The translations under genes and the position numbers were made by a program. From Ilex aquifolium (taxonomy: Eukaryota > Streptophyta > Magnoliopsida > Aquifoliales > Aquifoliaceae): a stretch of DNA of 64,000 nucleotides. The notes below the pieces were generated by a model, which ran no database searches, was not told the origin of the DNA, and worked only from the letters and a program-made list of their open reading frames with translations. The stretch spans positions 10,860,551 through 10,924,550 of the forward strand of contig OX637391.1 in NCBI GenBank assembly GCA_951799425.1, written 5' to 3'. The first letter of the stretch is position 1. Each line of letters opens with the position of its first letter. Positions 35,167 to 49,390 of the stretch are shown piece by piece.

Positions 35167-38100
35167 TCATAATTTGAGCCAATTCTGATGGATTTGCTTG
35201 CCCCACTGCCTCAACAGATGCATGCACCCAGCCGCAGAGAATAGACAAAGGGCAGCAACTGCTATGATTGTTGAATTTCCAATGTTTCGATAATAGCCTC
35301 CCTGCGAAATCACCAATTAGCAACTTCTCTCAACATGCATTGCTACAGGAATTACTGAAGAACAGAAAATATGCACAACCTTAAGTACTTCATGCTTTCC
35401 ACCCAGGATTGCTAAAAGAAAAATTACTTGTATGTATAGCTGTTATAGAGGGTGATCAATCATGGCTCTGTAGCTATTTTCCAGAAGATACAGAATGACT
35501 TCATGATTGATCAATTTGAAATCCCTCCTTCTGTAAAAAAGTCAAACTAGGAAATCCTACAAAAATATTCCTCAGATTTGTCAGTATCATTGAAGTATTT
35601 TTTGCAATGATCCTCCAAAAGTCCAGTTACACGAACCCATTTCTTAGTGTTAACTCTGGTTTTCAGTAAGGGTACTTCTTGAATGTAAAAAGCACTGTTG
35701 GCCCATCACAGAAAGGCCCACGTCCACTTATGCGAAGCACTGTTGGATTGGTTCCTCGTTTCATTCTTTCTAAACTCAAGTGATCTGGGTTTATCACACT
35801 TACTTGCACAAGGAAAAACAGGATTGCTGCATTTGCAGGAGCTAGAGAAAGGCTTATCATTCCTCCCCGCATTTCATTTGGCACATACCTGAGCATAGGA
35901 CAGGAACCAAGAAAGATTAGAAACATGTCCCTGCATACGAAACGAACAATTGAATTCATATGTAGTTTAATAAGAGCCACTGCTCAAAAGAAAAGTAAAG
36001 AGAATAAAGCGTACATGGTTCTCAATCTGGCAAGTGAAGGTAAAACCAAGCCCATGCAAGCATGAAATAGGCAAAATAGTGTCACAAGAACTCCTATTTC
36101 CTGCACATAAAGTTGCTCATTGTAAAGTCACACTGAGCTGTCAGGCTCTAAACCATTATAAAAAAAGTAAATACTCAGTCCAAATGCTCAATGGTTTAAA
36201 ACATACCTGATAATCATAAGCTACTATGGACAAAACAACGCCCATTGTGATTAACACATAGACTAGGCAATCCTCAGTCCGGAGTGATAAAGGTCCACTA
36301 AAGAACCACGGGAATGTAGTACTTCCTAACATTCTAGCACCCAGCAAACAAGGATATATCAACCCTAAAACAATTTCTCGCCCATCAGCCTATGAACACA
36401 GCAACATATGTTAAATATATTTAAAACTTATTGACTAGTTGTAATCTAGTTTGATGATTGATACAAAACTAGAGACCATACATGAACTCGGAGTCACAGT
36501 ATGTAAATGCACTGGAACAGTAAAAAGTGCAAAATTTTCACTTCGTTCAGAAAAATATTAAATTAAAAAGATGCATGCTTTCACATATAAATGACAGATA
36601 GGGGTAGGTAAAAAATAGAAGTGCCAAAATTGATCGTCAACGAAAGGAAACAAACTGGCCGACTAACTGCCTCAATGAAAATGTGGCAAACAAAGATTCC
36701 ATTCATAAAAGTTTGATGTACTTTGGAAGTGGATTCTTCTCTTTCAAATTAATTACACTAAACAAAGGAGTTTTGATCTTATATCTCAAAAAAACCGCAG
36801 ACCACTTGTTTAGAAAAAGTTCAAGTGCTATTACTGGTTAAACAAGAGCAATGATTTAAAAATAGGAAGCAAATTCAGGTTAAAGGACTGAACCACCATC
36901 GCCATTGCTACTACGACGCTACACCATCACCGCCAAAGAAATCTGAAATGACGTCCACTACATCATTACACATCCAAAACACCAAAACGACAACCACACT
37001 ACCCCCACAACCAAAACTGCCCAATTACTATCACCACCACCAGTCCACCACATACCTCAAGGTTGTTAAATCCAGGATCTTATCTTAGAAGTTAGGGAGG
37101 CTAAAGAATCAGGATTGAAGGAACGGATCGAGAATCGTAAGGTTTGTGAAAAATTAGACTAAAAAATATACATAATAGTATAGAAATCTTAAAACATAAA
37201 TAAAACAAACCTAGTGTATATACAAAATGATTTTCAATCCATTTTGATACTCAAATTGTAGTTTCACCAGATTCAATCATATTTCTAAGCTATATAGGAA
37301 TCAATGAAAGGACATTAATTCAAATCTCGGATTGAGCCAACACAATAACTAGAGTCGTCGAACAACTTGGATTATGAATCAACAATTTTTCATTGTAATT
37401 GGGATAAGGGGATCCTACGACCCTACACAACCTGAATCTCAATCCATTAAGATTCTATGAATCAACAATTTTTCAAAAGACTCGAATTGACTTGCCAATA
37501 CTGAAGCGTAAGATCATACGATTCAAATCGAGATTCTGATAACCATGGCCACCACCAATCACCACTACTACAACAGCCTCCTCCAATCGACTCAAACTCA
37601 TCGACGATAAATCCCTTCCATTGTATAGAGAGAGTTAGAGTAAAAAAAATGATATACCTATTGTTTAACAACACCTTTAAGGTTGGCCTAATTGGGTTTG
37701 GGTAATGTTTAGTAATATGTTTAAATTAAATATTTTATCATGCCTATCGGGCAAAGGGTTAAATAGTAATTTCCATAAAACTGAGGGCATCATAAAAATT
37801 TGTGCAATTTATAATTTACCCCCTTAAGTGTGCACCAAGTTTCTATTTGGTCTTTAAACTTCCAATTGCAACAATTAAATCCTTAAAGTTTTAATCGAGT
37901 TTCAATTCCGTCCTTTCTTTTTAAATCTTTTAATTTGTTATGACAGAAAGACATGTCTGACTTGGTCAGAGGTGTACATTTGTCCAACAAAAGAGTATAT
38001 TCTTAGATATATTGATAAAACTCTCTTTGTCTCAAAATATCTCTCAAATTCTCACTCTACATCTTTTTTTCGGGTTTGCTATCTTTTTTGTCCCATAATC

Positions 38101-41100
38101 AGATGAAACAAAGTAAAATTTTCTAGTCAATTCTTGACGGATTTTTTAACGTACAAATATAACTCATTAACGGAGTCACGGGTTGGTCATGGAAGACCAT
38201 TTCATCAGAATAAATTAATAAATTTGGATATAAGGACTAAATTGAAAAAAACTTTAAGGATTTGATTTTTATAATTGAAACTTCAGGGATCAAATAGGAA
38301 TTAGGCATATACTTTACAAATATGAATTATAATTTACCCTAAAAATTTACTATTAATTCTATTACTATCCAGTAAGGGAAGTTTCTAATAGTTATCCAAT
38401 ATTTTAAACTTTTTAATTAACTTTTATTTCTTTCTATTGGGATTTCCATCTTCATAATAAGGACTTGAAGTATCGACCATACATTCTAGAAAAACGTAGA
38501 TATGGTGCCCGAAATGCTTTGTAGTCAAAGTTTAAAACAACTTCCATATAATATGGTACAAAATAACACAATAGGTACATAAATTCATAAAAGGATTGAT
38601 TCATGGCATATATAAACGGCATTCAAGATCTTACCACTACAGTCGGAGCCCAAAGAATCCATAAGATCGCAACGGAAAACTGGACACATGCTTGAGCCCA
38701 CGCCAAAAGCCATATCCTTTTATCTAGCAAACATAAACAATTCATAATTAATCCAAAAATATTCTAATGAAGTTTCTCAATACAACATGACATGAACAAC
38801 CTCATATATTTCCAAGGTAAAGTTTTTTTATCAAACAAAGTGAAATTCACGGTTCTCAGATGTCCTGTAATGTGCATCTAATATTTTGCAAATTTATTTA
38901 AGCATCACTAATCTATAAAACTATATATGTGTATTTAGTTTAAACAGTAATTTAGGTCATCAGAATGGTGCAAAGACACTAACTCCAAATAAACAACATA
39001 ATGACATATACCAAAATAGTTTCTTAAAACTCAAGTACAGTATTAGACATTCAATATGTTCTACTACTTCCATATGTCGGAGCAACTATTCTCAACTGCA
39101 AAAAGAATGTTCGTTTTGAACTCCATCAAAATACAACATGAATTCAAGTTTATTTCTCAAGGCTTTCAAGGTTCTCTCAATAGATTATATTCACGGTAGG
39201 TAATAGGGAGAGAGTTCGTTTTTAAGAGGATGTTTTGGTTGGGATATCTTCTTTTTGATGTATGTTCCCACGTCTTCATCATTTATCTCGATTTCATTGG
39301 TCTTCTATTGTCTCATCGTATCGGTATTCTAATCAATCAGTTTATTGGGACTTTGATTTTCTCAGAAATCTTGATGATAGAGATTTTACACAATTGTTAT
39401 CACTTTTATCCTTGATCAATGAGTTCAAATTCATGATTTAAGCGATAAAAGAAAGTAAATTCTTGAGTCTTCGAGGGTCTTTTCATGTAAATTATTCTTT
39501 GATAAACTGATTGATGATCCATTACAGTGTGTTTTCTCCCTCAGTGATGATTCAAAAGGTTAAGGTACCCATAAAGGTGCAACTTTGTGCATGGACTATA
39601 GTTCATGGTAGGATAAATACTAATTATATGCTTCAGAGAAGAAGATCATTTCTTTGTCTTTCTCTACAGTGGTGTGTCATGTATGCATGCACTAGTGAGA
39701 CTATTGATTATTTGTTTTTACATTGCCTTATTATTTTATTTTTGTAGTCCAAATTGTTTCAATTACCCAGGTTCAAGTTGGGGTGATTCCCAGGACGCCT
39801 TCCACTATGTTAGTGACTTAGTAGAAAAATTCGAGTGACAAGGAAAGCAAAAGAAAGGAGTGACTCTATGGCATTGTGCAATGAAGGCCAGTATGGGTAA
39901 TATGGTTAGAAAGAAATTCAAGGATATTTGAGGCTAAAGGATAATGGAAGGAAGGTTATGGGATCACATTAATTTGTCATCACTATGTGCTTCTTTTTCG
40001 AAGGAGTTTGATGGCATTTCGCTTTTCTGTATCTTGGCCGATTTGAGGGCCTAATGTGATACATAATTTTTGTGAGCTGAGAATTGTCTTTTTTTTCCTT
40101 TCATAAATGGATATCTTGTCCATCTATATTATTTTTGGATGTATCATTTCTATCATTCTTAAATTAATAAAGTTCCCTTGTTTCTCATCAAAAAAAGTTA
40201 TAATGAATCATGAGAAATGGTTTTTCATTTTTCCTCATAGAACCATAGGGGACATTGCTTCTATTTTAATATTTAAAGAAGTGAATGGATAAGTAAAAAG
40301 GGCACCCGTAACTTAGGATACATACATCAATTAGGGAAGGTCGCGTGCACACACACACACAAATTAGAGAAGATATTGAACGCCTTTATTATATGTACTT
40401 GGAGAATCTAGATCTTTAGTAGGGCAATACAATCGTCCCAAAATCCTTGTTAATCTTTCCAATTATATTCTAGCATGACAAGCTTTTCATTTAAATTTGA
40501 GCGAATGACAATTTGCACCCCTAAATATCTTTGAATTCTCAATTTACAGACTGAAAGATTAAAACTCCCTTATTGCAACCTCAATCAAAGAAAAATGTAG
40601 AAATGTGATTTGTTTTAATAAAATTGAGTACAAAATATTCATGTAGAATCAAGTAATTACAAATGATTGTGTGCAAAAATAAGAAAAGATAAAGAAAATA
40701 TAGAAAACAAAAATTGTGGACAGTACAACGAATGCTTAGTTTTGGACCACTTACACTTATTGCTACCTTTTTATATGATTGATGGTGCAATGTGAAAATT
40801 TGATCTTTCAAGGTTTAAACTAGAGTTTAAAAGATCTCATAGGGTCCAAAGTGTCATTTACTCTTTAATTTTTTACTCCAAAAAAAGTTTACGTTCCATG
40901 TTGTTGCTTTGTATCACTACGGCCCTACCCCAATTGCTTATCTAATATTTTAGGAATTATCTTACTGTAAGCATCCGAGAGTATCTATAGTAACAGGGAA
41001 AGTAAGAGAAACAAAGGGGTATGCAACTTGTACCACCAAAGATATGCACGTAGAAAGATGTCTTATAATCCTTCCATTCAGCTGTCCGTGGAGCTTCTTT

Positions 41101-42827
41101 CCAAGCTTGAGTGATATAAATAATACTGATTATTGCCAGAAACAGAGCTGCAGAGGAAGGAGAAACAACATGCTTCCCAACCAGCCAATTTCCGAGCACT
41201 TGGCTTCCGATGAAAGATGCAGACTCCGAGAAGGTCATTAACCAAAACATGTCATTCAATGTATCCTGCCTGTACCCCAGCTGCATAACCATAAGGACAC
41301 TCATTATTTAGCTGTCAGCACCTATTACACTATTTGTGCCACTATGATATGGAAAAGACCCCGCACAGAACTGAATGGTGAACACAAGAGGAACCAAGAA
41401 AATGAATAGTGCATTTGGGCACTTTTACAATATTGAATTGGAGGTTCTTATGCCAAACACTCTGCCTACATATTATTAGAAAACTAAAAGAGTTTTTGGC
41501 CCATACCTTATCGTGCTCGACTACCATCCATGACTCAAAGCTGAATGAATACATGGAAGTGGCAAGGGAGAGACAAATACTTGCAAACCAAACACTTGGC
41601 TGTGCAGTGAGCCTCTTCCATACGCCAACAAGAAAGTGCAGTATGTAAAATAACAAACAAACTTTCTTATGACCTCTGCACAAACAGCATAAAACAATAA
41701 CTTCCATACAGTTAAGTAAGCAAGGGTCATTAATTTGAGGCATAGCACTCCATTAAGAAGATTTTTCTTGTGAAGTCTGAGAGTAATGCAGTTAATGTCA
41801 TATCTTAATTATCCAAGAGGCATGAATTTCAATCTTATATACCGAATGAACACTCAAAAAAAAAAAATGAACATAGATATCCGCTAACAGGTGCACCATT
41901 TGTGTAAAAGTAAATAACAGTAACATGGTAAATATTTGACAGTAAATTATTAACACAGGCCATCTCATACAAACATTGTGAAGTCCAAAAATATTAGCAA
42001 ATTTTTTGTCAACAAATTACCATGCTTTCGATGATCACCGTGATATAATTTCATAATATTCTAAGCTTCCCATCGTAGCACTGATGTTTTGCGTGAAAAC
42101 AACAAATTCTCTGTTATTCAGAAATGAGCACAAAATCCCGATATAAATACTTTCCAAGATATAACTCATATTATTTCGAAATAATTTCTCAGTATTGACT
42201 AATTCTACACTCTATTGTGCAAATGATGCAAATGCGCTCAATGTATGTTCCAAATGTGGGTGTGCAGTAGAATTTAAATATTCCATATATGTATAACATT
42301 ATAGAAAAATACATAAACGTATTTACAAAACATGCCAACATGAACAAATATGAACCAAAGTATACTTACATTATATCAGAGAGTATGCCTAAGAATGTAC
42401 CAATGAAGAGAGAAACCGCACATCCAACACATAGAAACAACACCATCTGCTCCCTACTCACACCATAAGATGCCCACTCATACTCTCCATACACTGACCA
42501 CAGCCCCTCCATCACTGTATTATGGAGAGAGAGAAAATCAGATAAATATTCAAAATGATGAACAGATGATGAGATAATTGTGAATTATGTGCTCAAGATC
42601 TAGGCTCCGTCAGTTAACTGACCTGAAGAGAGAGAATAGAGTAGAAGAAAGCCTCTCTGAAATCGAAGAAAAGAAGGTGGAAGTGCGTGGTCGAAGATGG
42701 TGGCAGTCCTGTTCGAGTTTGCCGACAAGTGAGGTAGGCAAAAAATCGACAAGAAACATGATACAAACATGAATAAATATATCGCCTGATTTGGTTCCCA
42801 TGTCTCGGTCTCGATGACTACACCCAT
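35167..42827 (-). CDS. MFS transporter, MFSD5/MOT2 (molybdate-anion transporter)-like, 9 exons
   Basis: Exons (minus): 42827-42623, 42514-42370, 41675-41507, 41280-41034, 38723-38635, 36389-36207, 36100-36015, 35888-35804, 35301-35167. All introns are GT-AG and phases close to a 447-residue protein. Order: N-terminal membrane helix (AIYLFMFVSCFLSIFCL), LWSVYGEYEWASYGVSREQ, a helix followed by GTFLGILSDI, SFSFESWMVVEHDK, TFSESASFIGSQVLGNWLV, a cytosolic loop KEAPRTAEWKDY, WAQACVQFSVAILWILWAPT, DGREIVLGLIYPCLLGARM, then YVPNEMRGGMISLSLAPANA. FESW..EH and YVPNEMRG are hallmarks of the MFS_5 family, whose algal member transports molybdate; the plant substrate is inferred. It is a polytopic membrane protein. 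Introns 4 and 5 exceed 2 kb and contain repeats. Confidence 0.88.
37827..38310. mobile_element. Inverted-repeat element inside intron 5 of the transporter gene
   Basis: The left arm (CTATTTGGTCTTTAAACTTC, then AATCCTTAAAGTTTT) pairs with the right arm, which reads AAACTTTAAGGATTTG, GAAACTTCAGGGATCAAATAG on plus. Arms are roughly 90 bp and imperfect. Such 'ATTTGGTCCCTAAACTT' ends are common in plant MULE-type non-autonomous elements. No target duplication was established. Confidence 0.45.
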
Positions 42828-44461
42828 TGTTTGGGGGAAAAGAAAAGAAAATGGAAGAAATTTTGCAGACCTCAAAACCCTAGATCGCTAATCATCGTAG
42901 TTGAAGTACCAGAAAGAGCAGTGCAGACATGGCGAAAAGAGAGGGAAGCTCCTGTTTCTCACTCCGATCCGATCGCTGTTGGCCCGTGTGTTGTGCTATA
43001 AAACCGGTCCGGGTCTTGGCCGGAGTCCAATATGTAGCTGGGTAGATGCTAACATGAACTGCCTTTAATTTAAGCCCATATCCGACAGCAATTTTAGATT
43101 CAGATCCCTGCCCTTATTTTTTAAAAGAATTAGGGGTGGATATATTTTTAAAGACTTCTTTGAAAGAAATTTTTTTACTTTATTAAGTTTAATAATGCAT
43201 AAATTTGTTGTTATTAAGTACACAATTCAATTGAACTTTTTCGTGTATTACTTGATTATTCTTCCTTAAATAATGCATAATTAATTATTAATTTATTTTA
43301 GAGAGAATTATATCCAGACACTTTAAAGTTTGTCACTTAATCATTCAGATCCCCTAATATTTGAAATATTACACATAAACCCCTAAAATTTGTACGTACA
43401 TAAGACTTAGACCCCTGTCATCAAATGTCCATTAATATATCAGTTAATAAATTACACCCAGACCTTTTGAAATTTGAAAGCGTATGATACTTAAACCCCT
43501 CAAATTTAAAATGTTATACTTAGACTAAAAATATTTCAATCAAATATATAATATCAAATATTTTAAATTTTATAACTACAATTCATGTTCTATAGTATCG
43601 TTTATTGAAATAAAATTTAAAATAAAAAACTAATTTTTTCTTAAAAAATCGTAATTAGTATACAGTTATACTATCTATTGGAACAAAACTAAAAAATCAA
43701 ACAAGGGGTCTAAGTCATTCATAATAGAACATGAATTTTATAACCAAAATTCATGTTCTATTATGTCATTTATTAAAATAAAATCAAAAATAAAAATCTA
43801 ATTTTTTCTTAAAAAATCATAATTAGTAAACAACTGAATGTTCATGGACCAATTTAAAACGGGTACAATAATTCGAGGGGCATTTATGTTGCTTACCCCT
43901 TTTTATTAAAAAAAAAACTACCTTAAGCAACATTCTAGCGAATGTGTACCATAGACAATGATAAAAACATTGATCAAATAAACATAATGGTAGAAGATCA
44001 AACTTGTTAATCTATTTACTTTATTAAACACTCATCCAAAGTTTTGCAACACTTTGTAACCAAAAGCAACAGTTGAAAGCATCTCTGACTGGAAAATGCT
44101 GCCTGCATAGCAAAGTTCAGCTAGGGCAAACACAGTAGCACTGTTTTTTAACTTGAAGATAAACCAAACACATAAGACTACAAAAGAAAAGGCACAATTT
44201 AGCAATTCGATAAAAAAAAACCAGAAAAATAAATGCACAATGAGACAACAAGCAAGTTAACTGCTCATCCTTTGGTCATTCCAATTCAACATTTCAAGCT
44301 GTCATGTTCTTCTCAGCTTCGAAGAAAAAGTGGGAATACAGCATGGGAATATCCTAGTCCTAATAATCACAAACCTTAAGAACACGAAAAGCTGGACAAT
44401 GAATTTGCAAAATACGCTATTTACTGATTAATTTCATATTTACAAGAAGGTCGTGATGCTT
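42828..44461. other. Intergenic region upstream of the transporter
   Basis: This contains the transporter's 5' untranslated region and promoter (about 42830-43050; GC-richer around 42950-43030). Beyond 43290 is AT-rich repeat-like sequence with duplicated words: AATTCATGTTCTAT at 43580 and again at 43750, TTTTTTCTTAAAAAATC at 43631 and 43803. No other gene was recognised. Confidence 0.45.
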
Positions 44462-44588
44462 TAGCTCCTTAAAGTGAATTCCTGGTCATTAGCGGTAGGA
44501 GCTGGTGCATGTTCCAGTTGGATGAGCAACGAGACACTGCCATGTTCATGAAGAGTGATCAGCATAGACCTGCATGTAATCCTTCGTC
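44462..44588 (-). other. Candidate 3' untranslated exon of the ACBP3-like gene
   Basis: An acceptor-like GATGTTCAG|GACGAAGG lies at 44589/44588 on the minus strand. A donor-like CAAC|GTATG sits at 45687/45686, just six bases after the ACBP3-like stop codon. Together they would make a 3' UTR intron of about 1.1 kb. A 38-codon open stretch follows the acceptor but has no recognised motif. The left end is arbitrary. Confidence 0.25.
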
Positions 44589-45691
44589 CTGAACATCAAA
44601 CCAAACCAAGTTAGTGAAACCAAATGGCTACCCATTTTAAATGTGCATAGGTTCACAAACAAGTAAATCTGTCATTTTATCTGGCACCAAAAGCCTAATT
44701 AGGCAGTAGCATGTCAAATACTTTCAGAAGTTATGAACAAGAAAATTCAAAGTTTCTGAAGATTCAAAGCTGCAGGATAAAATATCACCCCAAAAGCTGT
44801 GACTTAAAAACAAATATAAGAAAAGGAAAAAACGAGCACCGGATCCACTAAAGCAAGTCCCTCTTTATGTAACGTGACTGCATAAAAATTTTCAGAAACT
44901 AACCAAACCTCAAGGTTGAATTGAATCAATTCATTTCCTAAAGCAAAATTTCAGCCAACTTAGAAAAATGCAAATGGTTTACAATTTCAAATGTTGGTCA
45001 AGAATCCATGTCCCAACATAATACAGCAACTTAAAATAATTGCTTCATGTATCTCACACAAAGGAACAATCATTCCATGACATTTAGTCATTATGGAAGG
45101 CACAATATAGAGAAACACCGAGATTATATCATTAATTTATCCATCTAGCTTAAATTCTAATACATCTGATAAAAGTACATACAATAAAAGATCCACAAAA
45201 AACTGGTTAACATGTGGCTACGGTGCGATATGGTTAAAACTAAAAAGAGAGGGTGACAAAGAAGAGAAAGAGAAACCCATCTGTAGAATGTGCATTTAAA
45301 TTTGAGATGAAATTTAAGGTGGCAGATGCCTGTAGAATGTTATTAATTTTTCTCTTAAGGCTAAAAAAAGGCCCTTTTTTTAGCGGGTTAAGCTGCATCA
45401 TGGATAAAAAGAAGTGCCAATTTAACCTATGTCTAACAATCAAATGTACAATTTATGTCGAACAATATTCCTACGTAGTGGCCAATAATCATCGTGGAAG
45501 AGAAAAATAATGCATGGAGCCAAGAATAATATGCAATCCAAATACAGGAACTGCAAACATATGAAACACGATCGAAATCATGCTTAACCCCCCCCCCCCC
45601 CCCAAAAAAAAAAAAAAACACACACACAACAAAATATAATAAAATAAGTACAAACAAATGCAACAACAGATGGTTCAAGTTCATACGTTGT

Positions 45692-48346
45692 TCATGCAGC
45701 TGGAACCTCAACCCCAAATGCGTGACATTCTTCAACACCAGGTTTAGATCCTTCTGACTTTCTGCAGCATAAGTGAGAGAAACATATAACAATACGAAGT
45801 AATAGGCGAATAACCCTAAGGGCAACGCTTAGTGGCATGCTCCACCTGAAAAGGGGGTGGTTACATGATCAAGCCTTTCCCACCCCTAGGGGCTATCACA
45901 AGATGTAATTACATAATGTATGCAAGATGGGGGTCAACATGTGCCCGAAAGGATTAGGCAGGTGTTCTAAGAGGCCCAAATAACATTTGGTTGACAAACA
46001 AAAAACGAACTAAAAAGCAAGAGTCAATCTCAATCTCATGCATCAGTCAACCAAAAATGAGGAGATTTAAAAAATGTACCCTTCACTTTCAGCACCAGGT
46101 TGCTTCTGTAAAATGCAAGTTAGGTTGCCAGATGTTCCCACACTTTGGAAAACCTGCTTACCATCTCCCTGTGGCAAGATGATAGAGATTAACAGAAACT
46201 AAAAGCAGCAGAACATGTCTGAACTCTGAAGGTTATTAATAACTTACGGAAGTGTCATCTCCTATCCATCCAGGAATGCACCTTGAAAGGAGGGCAATGT
46301 GTTGTTCCATGGCCACCTCTCGGCTCATGTTCCCTAGCCTTTGCCAAGCATTCCTAGCACAATAAACCAATTTTCACCATTAATTGCGCCAAATAGCTCC
46401 GTCCCTGTTTTTGAAACTAACAACAAAAGATAACTTGAAACCTAATTAGGGACAAACCTAAAATACTGGATACACCCTTGAGCTTAATTCATTTTAGCAA
46501 GTTATAATATTAGGAAGAAGACAAGGTTATCGAGTGTGCAAGTATGTCCTGAATTGTCTCACAATTATTCAAAAACCTCTGTGCAGTTGACATCAATCCA
46601 AGATAGCAGTATCATTTGACACTGAAATTATGTAAATGTTAGTCAGGGGAAGAATCTGACAAGGCAGTGGCATGCATGATTATTCCAGAGCTTCTGATTG
46701 GGTCCCCAAAAGTACCGGGATAAGGCGAAAAGAATACTATACCAAAGCTTACCACGCGAAGCCACTCTTAATCCCTCCTTCAATTCAAGGTCCAAGCAGA
46801 GCCTCGATCTATGAGGAAGGACAGGGAATGTCTGAGTACTTTTTTGGAGACCAGCGCATAATATGGGATCGATTCAGCACATGCAACTTAATGGCTTAAA
46901 CTACTATTCACATTTTAGAAATCATTTTAGGTCTGTCACTCTATTTCATCAATAGACACTAATTTAGTTGTTAGTGTACATTCATGTCTCCAAAAAAAAT
47001 CAAGTTCCCGCGCATCAAGTTCCTTCCACTCCCTAGTCCCTACCCTGTCAGATTGCATATCTATCGTTGAACTTCTCAACTAAGGTTGCCCATCATGTTT
47101 ATGTATTTGATCCCAATAGTAAGTTAATTTGCTTTATGAGCTCGATCAACCAACTTGTATGCATCATCTATTAAAATTCAAGCATATTTCTAGCAGTTTA
47201 GGAAATTGTAACATCTTTGCTAGATCTTCGTGATCAGCGATACACATTTCAAACCCAAAATACTCCATAGTCAATCGCAAATTCGCAACTCGAATCCCAC
47301 ACTTCACACCCAAAAGGCAAAAGGCCTAGCATTAGGGTTATGTTACACAATATTATCATGTGCCATAATATACAAACACAATGCAACAAATAATGCCCCA
47401 AGGATTGCAAATATTCAAGCTATAAGAGTTTGGTGGCATAGTCGTGCAGATAAACTACTCATTCATGCGTTACAAGATTGAAAGAACAGAGGATGGAAAT
47501 TCCATACCACTTCGCACGAGCAGAAACCTTCAATGCCATAGGCTGCGGCTTAAGACAAGGCCCTTCAAGTGCAACCTTTTGAAGCCCATACAACAGCAAC
47601 CTGACATCGCTTTCAAGACCAGAAACAAAAGCAGCATTGCTCTTGGAACCCACAAACACCACCGCAGCACCAAAACGCTTCTCCAACTCCGATCTCTCTA
47701 TCCCCTCCCAATCATCAAACGATCCATCTTTGTCATCATCATAACCATCACCATCATTACTTTTTACACCATCATTCTCATTCTCCCTAACACCCTTTAT
47801 CAATCCAATCTCAATTTCACCAAAATCCAATCTCTCCGCACTTTCTTCAACCAGACTTCCCGTTTCTATCTCAATTTCACGAAACGTCGCTGTCATAGAA
47901 CTTTCATCAACTACCTTCTGTTCTACGTCATCCCCACCGACGCTTACTTTATCTTTCTTCACTTCTCTTGTATCAATATCACCATCTTTTACTTCCGTGG
48001 ACTTCTTTTCAAACCCAAGAACTCCAACTTCCCTAGAAACCTCTTCATTATCGTCAATCACATCATTATCGCATATTACTTGAAATTCGCTATCTTCACG
48101 GTCATTGAATTTTCCCACTCCAAAAAACCCAATGTTTTTCTCACTCTCAAAATCACAAACTACCAAATTTTGGTCCTGCTTTGGTGCATGAAAAACCCTT
48201 TTCTCGACCACGTCCATACGTGATCCCAACACAACGTCGTCTGCAGCGACGTCACTGGACGACATCATTGAAAGAAGCTCCGCAAGAATGAAAGAAACAA
48301 GAACAGAGAGACCCACAGTGAAGAGGAGTTCAAAGAAAATCTCCAT
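45692..48346 (-). CDS. ACBP3: Acyl-CoA-binding domain-containing protein, ACBP3 type, 4 exons
   Basis: Exons (minus): 48346-47508, 46353-46248, 46168-46080, 45761-45692; GT-AG introns, phases close, 367 residues (Arabidopsis ACBP3 is similar in length). A hydrophobic N-terminal segment (LLFTVGLSVLVSFILAELLS) is a signal peptide or anchor. Residues 30-210 are acidic and low-complexity. The acyl-CoA-binding domain starts near residue 213: WEGIERSELEKRFGAA, LLLYGLQKVALEGPC, PMALKVSARAKWNAWQRLGN and MSREVAMEQHIALLS. The class III plant ACBPs bind long-chain acyl-CoA and phospholipids and act in the secretory pathway or apoplast, with roles in senescence and stress in Arabidopsis. The conserved Tyr/Lys positions of the binding pocket appear intact. 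The start was chosen because the hydrophobic segment begins right after it. Confidence 0.9.
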
Positions 48347-48399
48347 AGCTGACCAAGAGAGCAGTGGAATTCGGAATTTGATGATAATGATGATGATAA

Positions 48400-48424
48400 A
48401 GAGAGTGAGAGAGAGAGAGAGAGA
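48400..48424. repeat. GA microsatellite in the ACBP3-like 5' leader
   Basis: A run of GA dinucleotides (GAGAGAGAGAG...) lies 55-80 bp upstream of the ATG. On the transcribed strand this is a CT-rich leader, common in plant 5' untranslated regions. Confidence 0.6.
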
Positions 48425-48768
48425 AGGGATTTTGCAGAGCAGAGGAAAGTATATTCTGCTGGGAATCGATTGAATTGTTGAATGGGGGTATCGGTTGGTC
48501 CCACTGTGCTGGCAAGCCGTCATAAAAGCGAGGTGTCGAAAAGGACTCTGTCTCTAACTAGCGGTTAAGGTGGTACACTTCATTTTATGTACCTAACAAA
48601 TAATCTACGACACCTGTATGGCTGTGTCTTACTAACATTACCAACAATTTGTCCCTTCTTTTTTCTGTCGTGTTACCATATTTTCTCTGTTTTTCCTAGG
48701 TACAAACTTTAGGTTTTGGAATTATTATTTCTTTGAAAGTAGTGTCTAGTTTAATAGTTATTGCTGTT

Positions 48769-49264
48769 TAAGGGTGAAAATCGCATTGGATCGTTTTCAT
48801 GTCGGGTCACTCAAACACTAATTAATCTTAATTCAATTCGTTTAATTAATTGTGTTGTATAATATTTTATATTTATGAAAAAAAAAATTAACGTTCAGTT
48901 TTATATCTAAAATTTTATTATCACTTAATTGAACTTATACTTCTACTTTTTTTATAAATTAAAAATTAATTTAATAAATATAATAATAAAATAAGTAAAA
49001 ATATATTTTTTATACAAGAATTGGATCAGTACTTGAAAAAATATAATAAAAAATTAGTATTTTATTTTTATAATACTATTTAAAAGTGTTAATCGTGTCA
49101 ATTTTGTATTGCTCATATTTGACACTAATTCAACCCATTTATTATTATTGTTAACAGGTCGTGTCCTATACGGATTCTTGTAGAGAAATTTTCAACTTTA
49201 ATCCATTAATTTCGTATCAATTTTGAGTCTTGTTTTCGTATTATGTTATAAATTTCCACCCCTA
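48769..49264. mobile_element. hAT-like non-autonomous element, about 496 bp
   Basis: Left end TAAGGGTGAAAATCG, right end ATTTCCACCCCTA, inverted, in the style of the neighbours at 49516 and 50876. Flanks TTGCTGTT and CCGTTGTT agree at five of eight positions, with all three differences T/C, so the duplication is only plausible. No coding region. Confidence 0.5.
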
Positions 49265-49390
49265 CCGTTGTTGAACTTTAAGGTCACGAATTCAACTTTA
49301 TCGTCTTCTCCTTTTTGTAATAGTGTCTGACCAAAAAAAAATATTATTTCTCTAATAACCCTTAATTTTTATTTAATTCAGATACTTATG

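Noticed and set aside
47444..48223. 259-codon plus-strand frame
   Set aside because: It is antisense to ACBP3 exon 1, which has clear domain and splice support on the minus strand.
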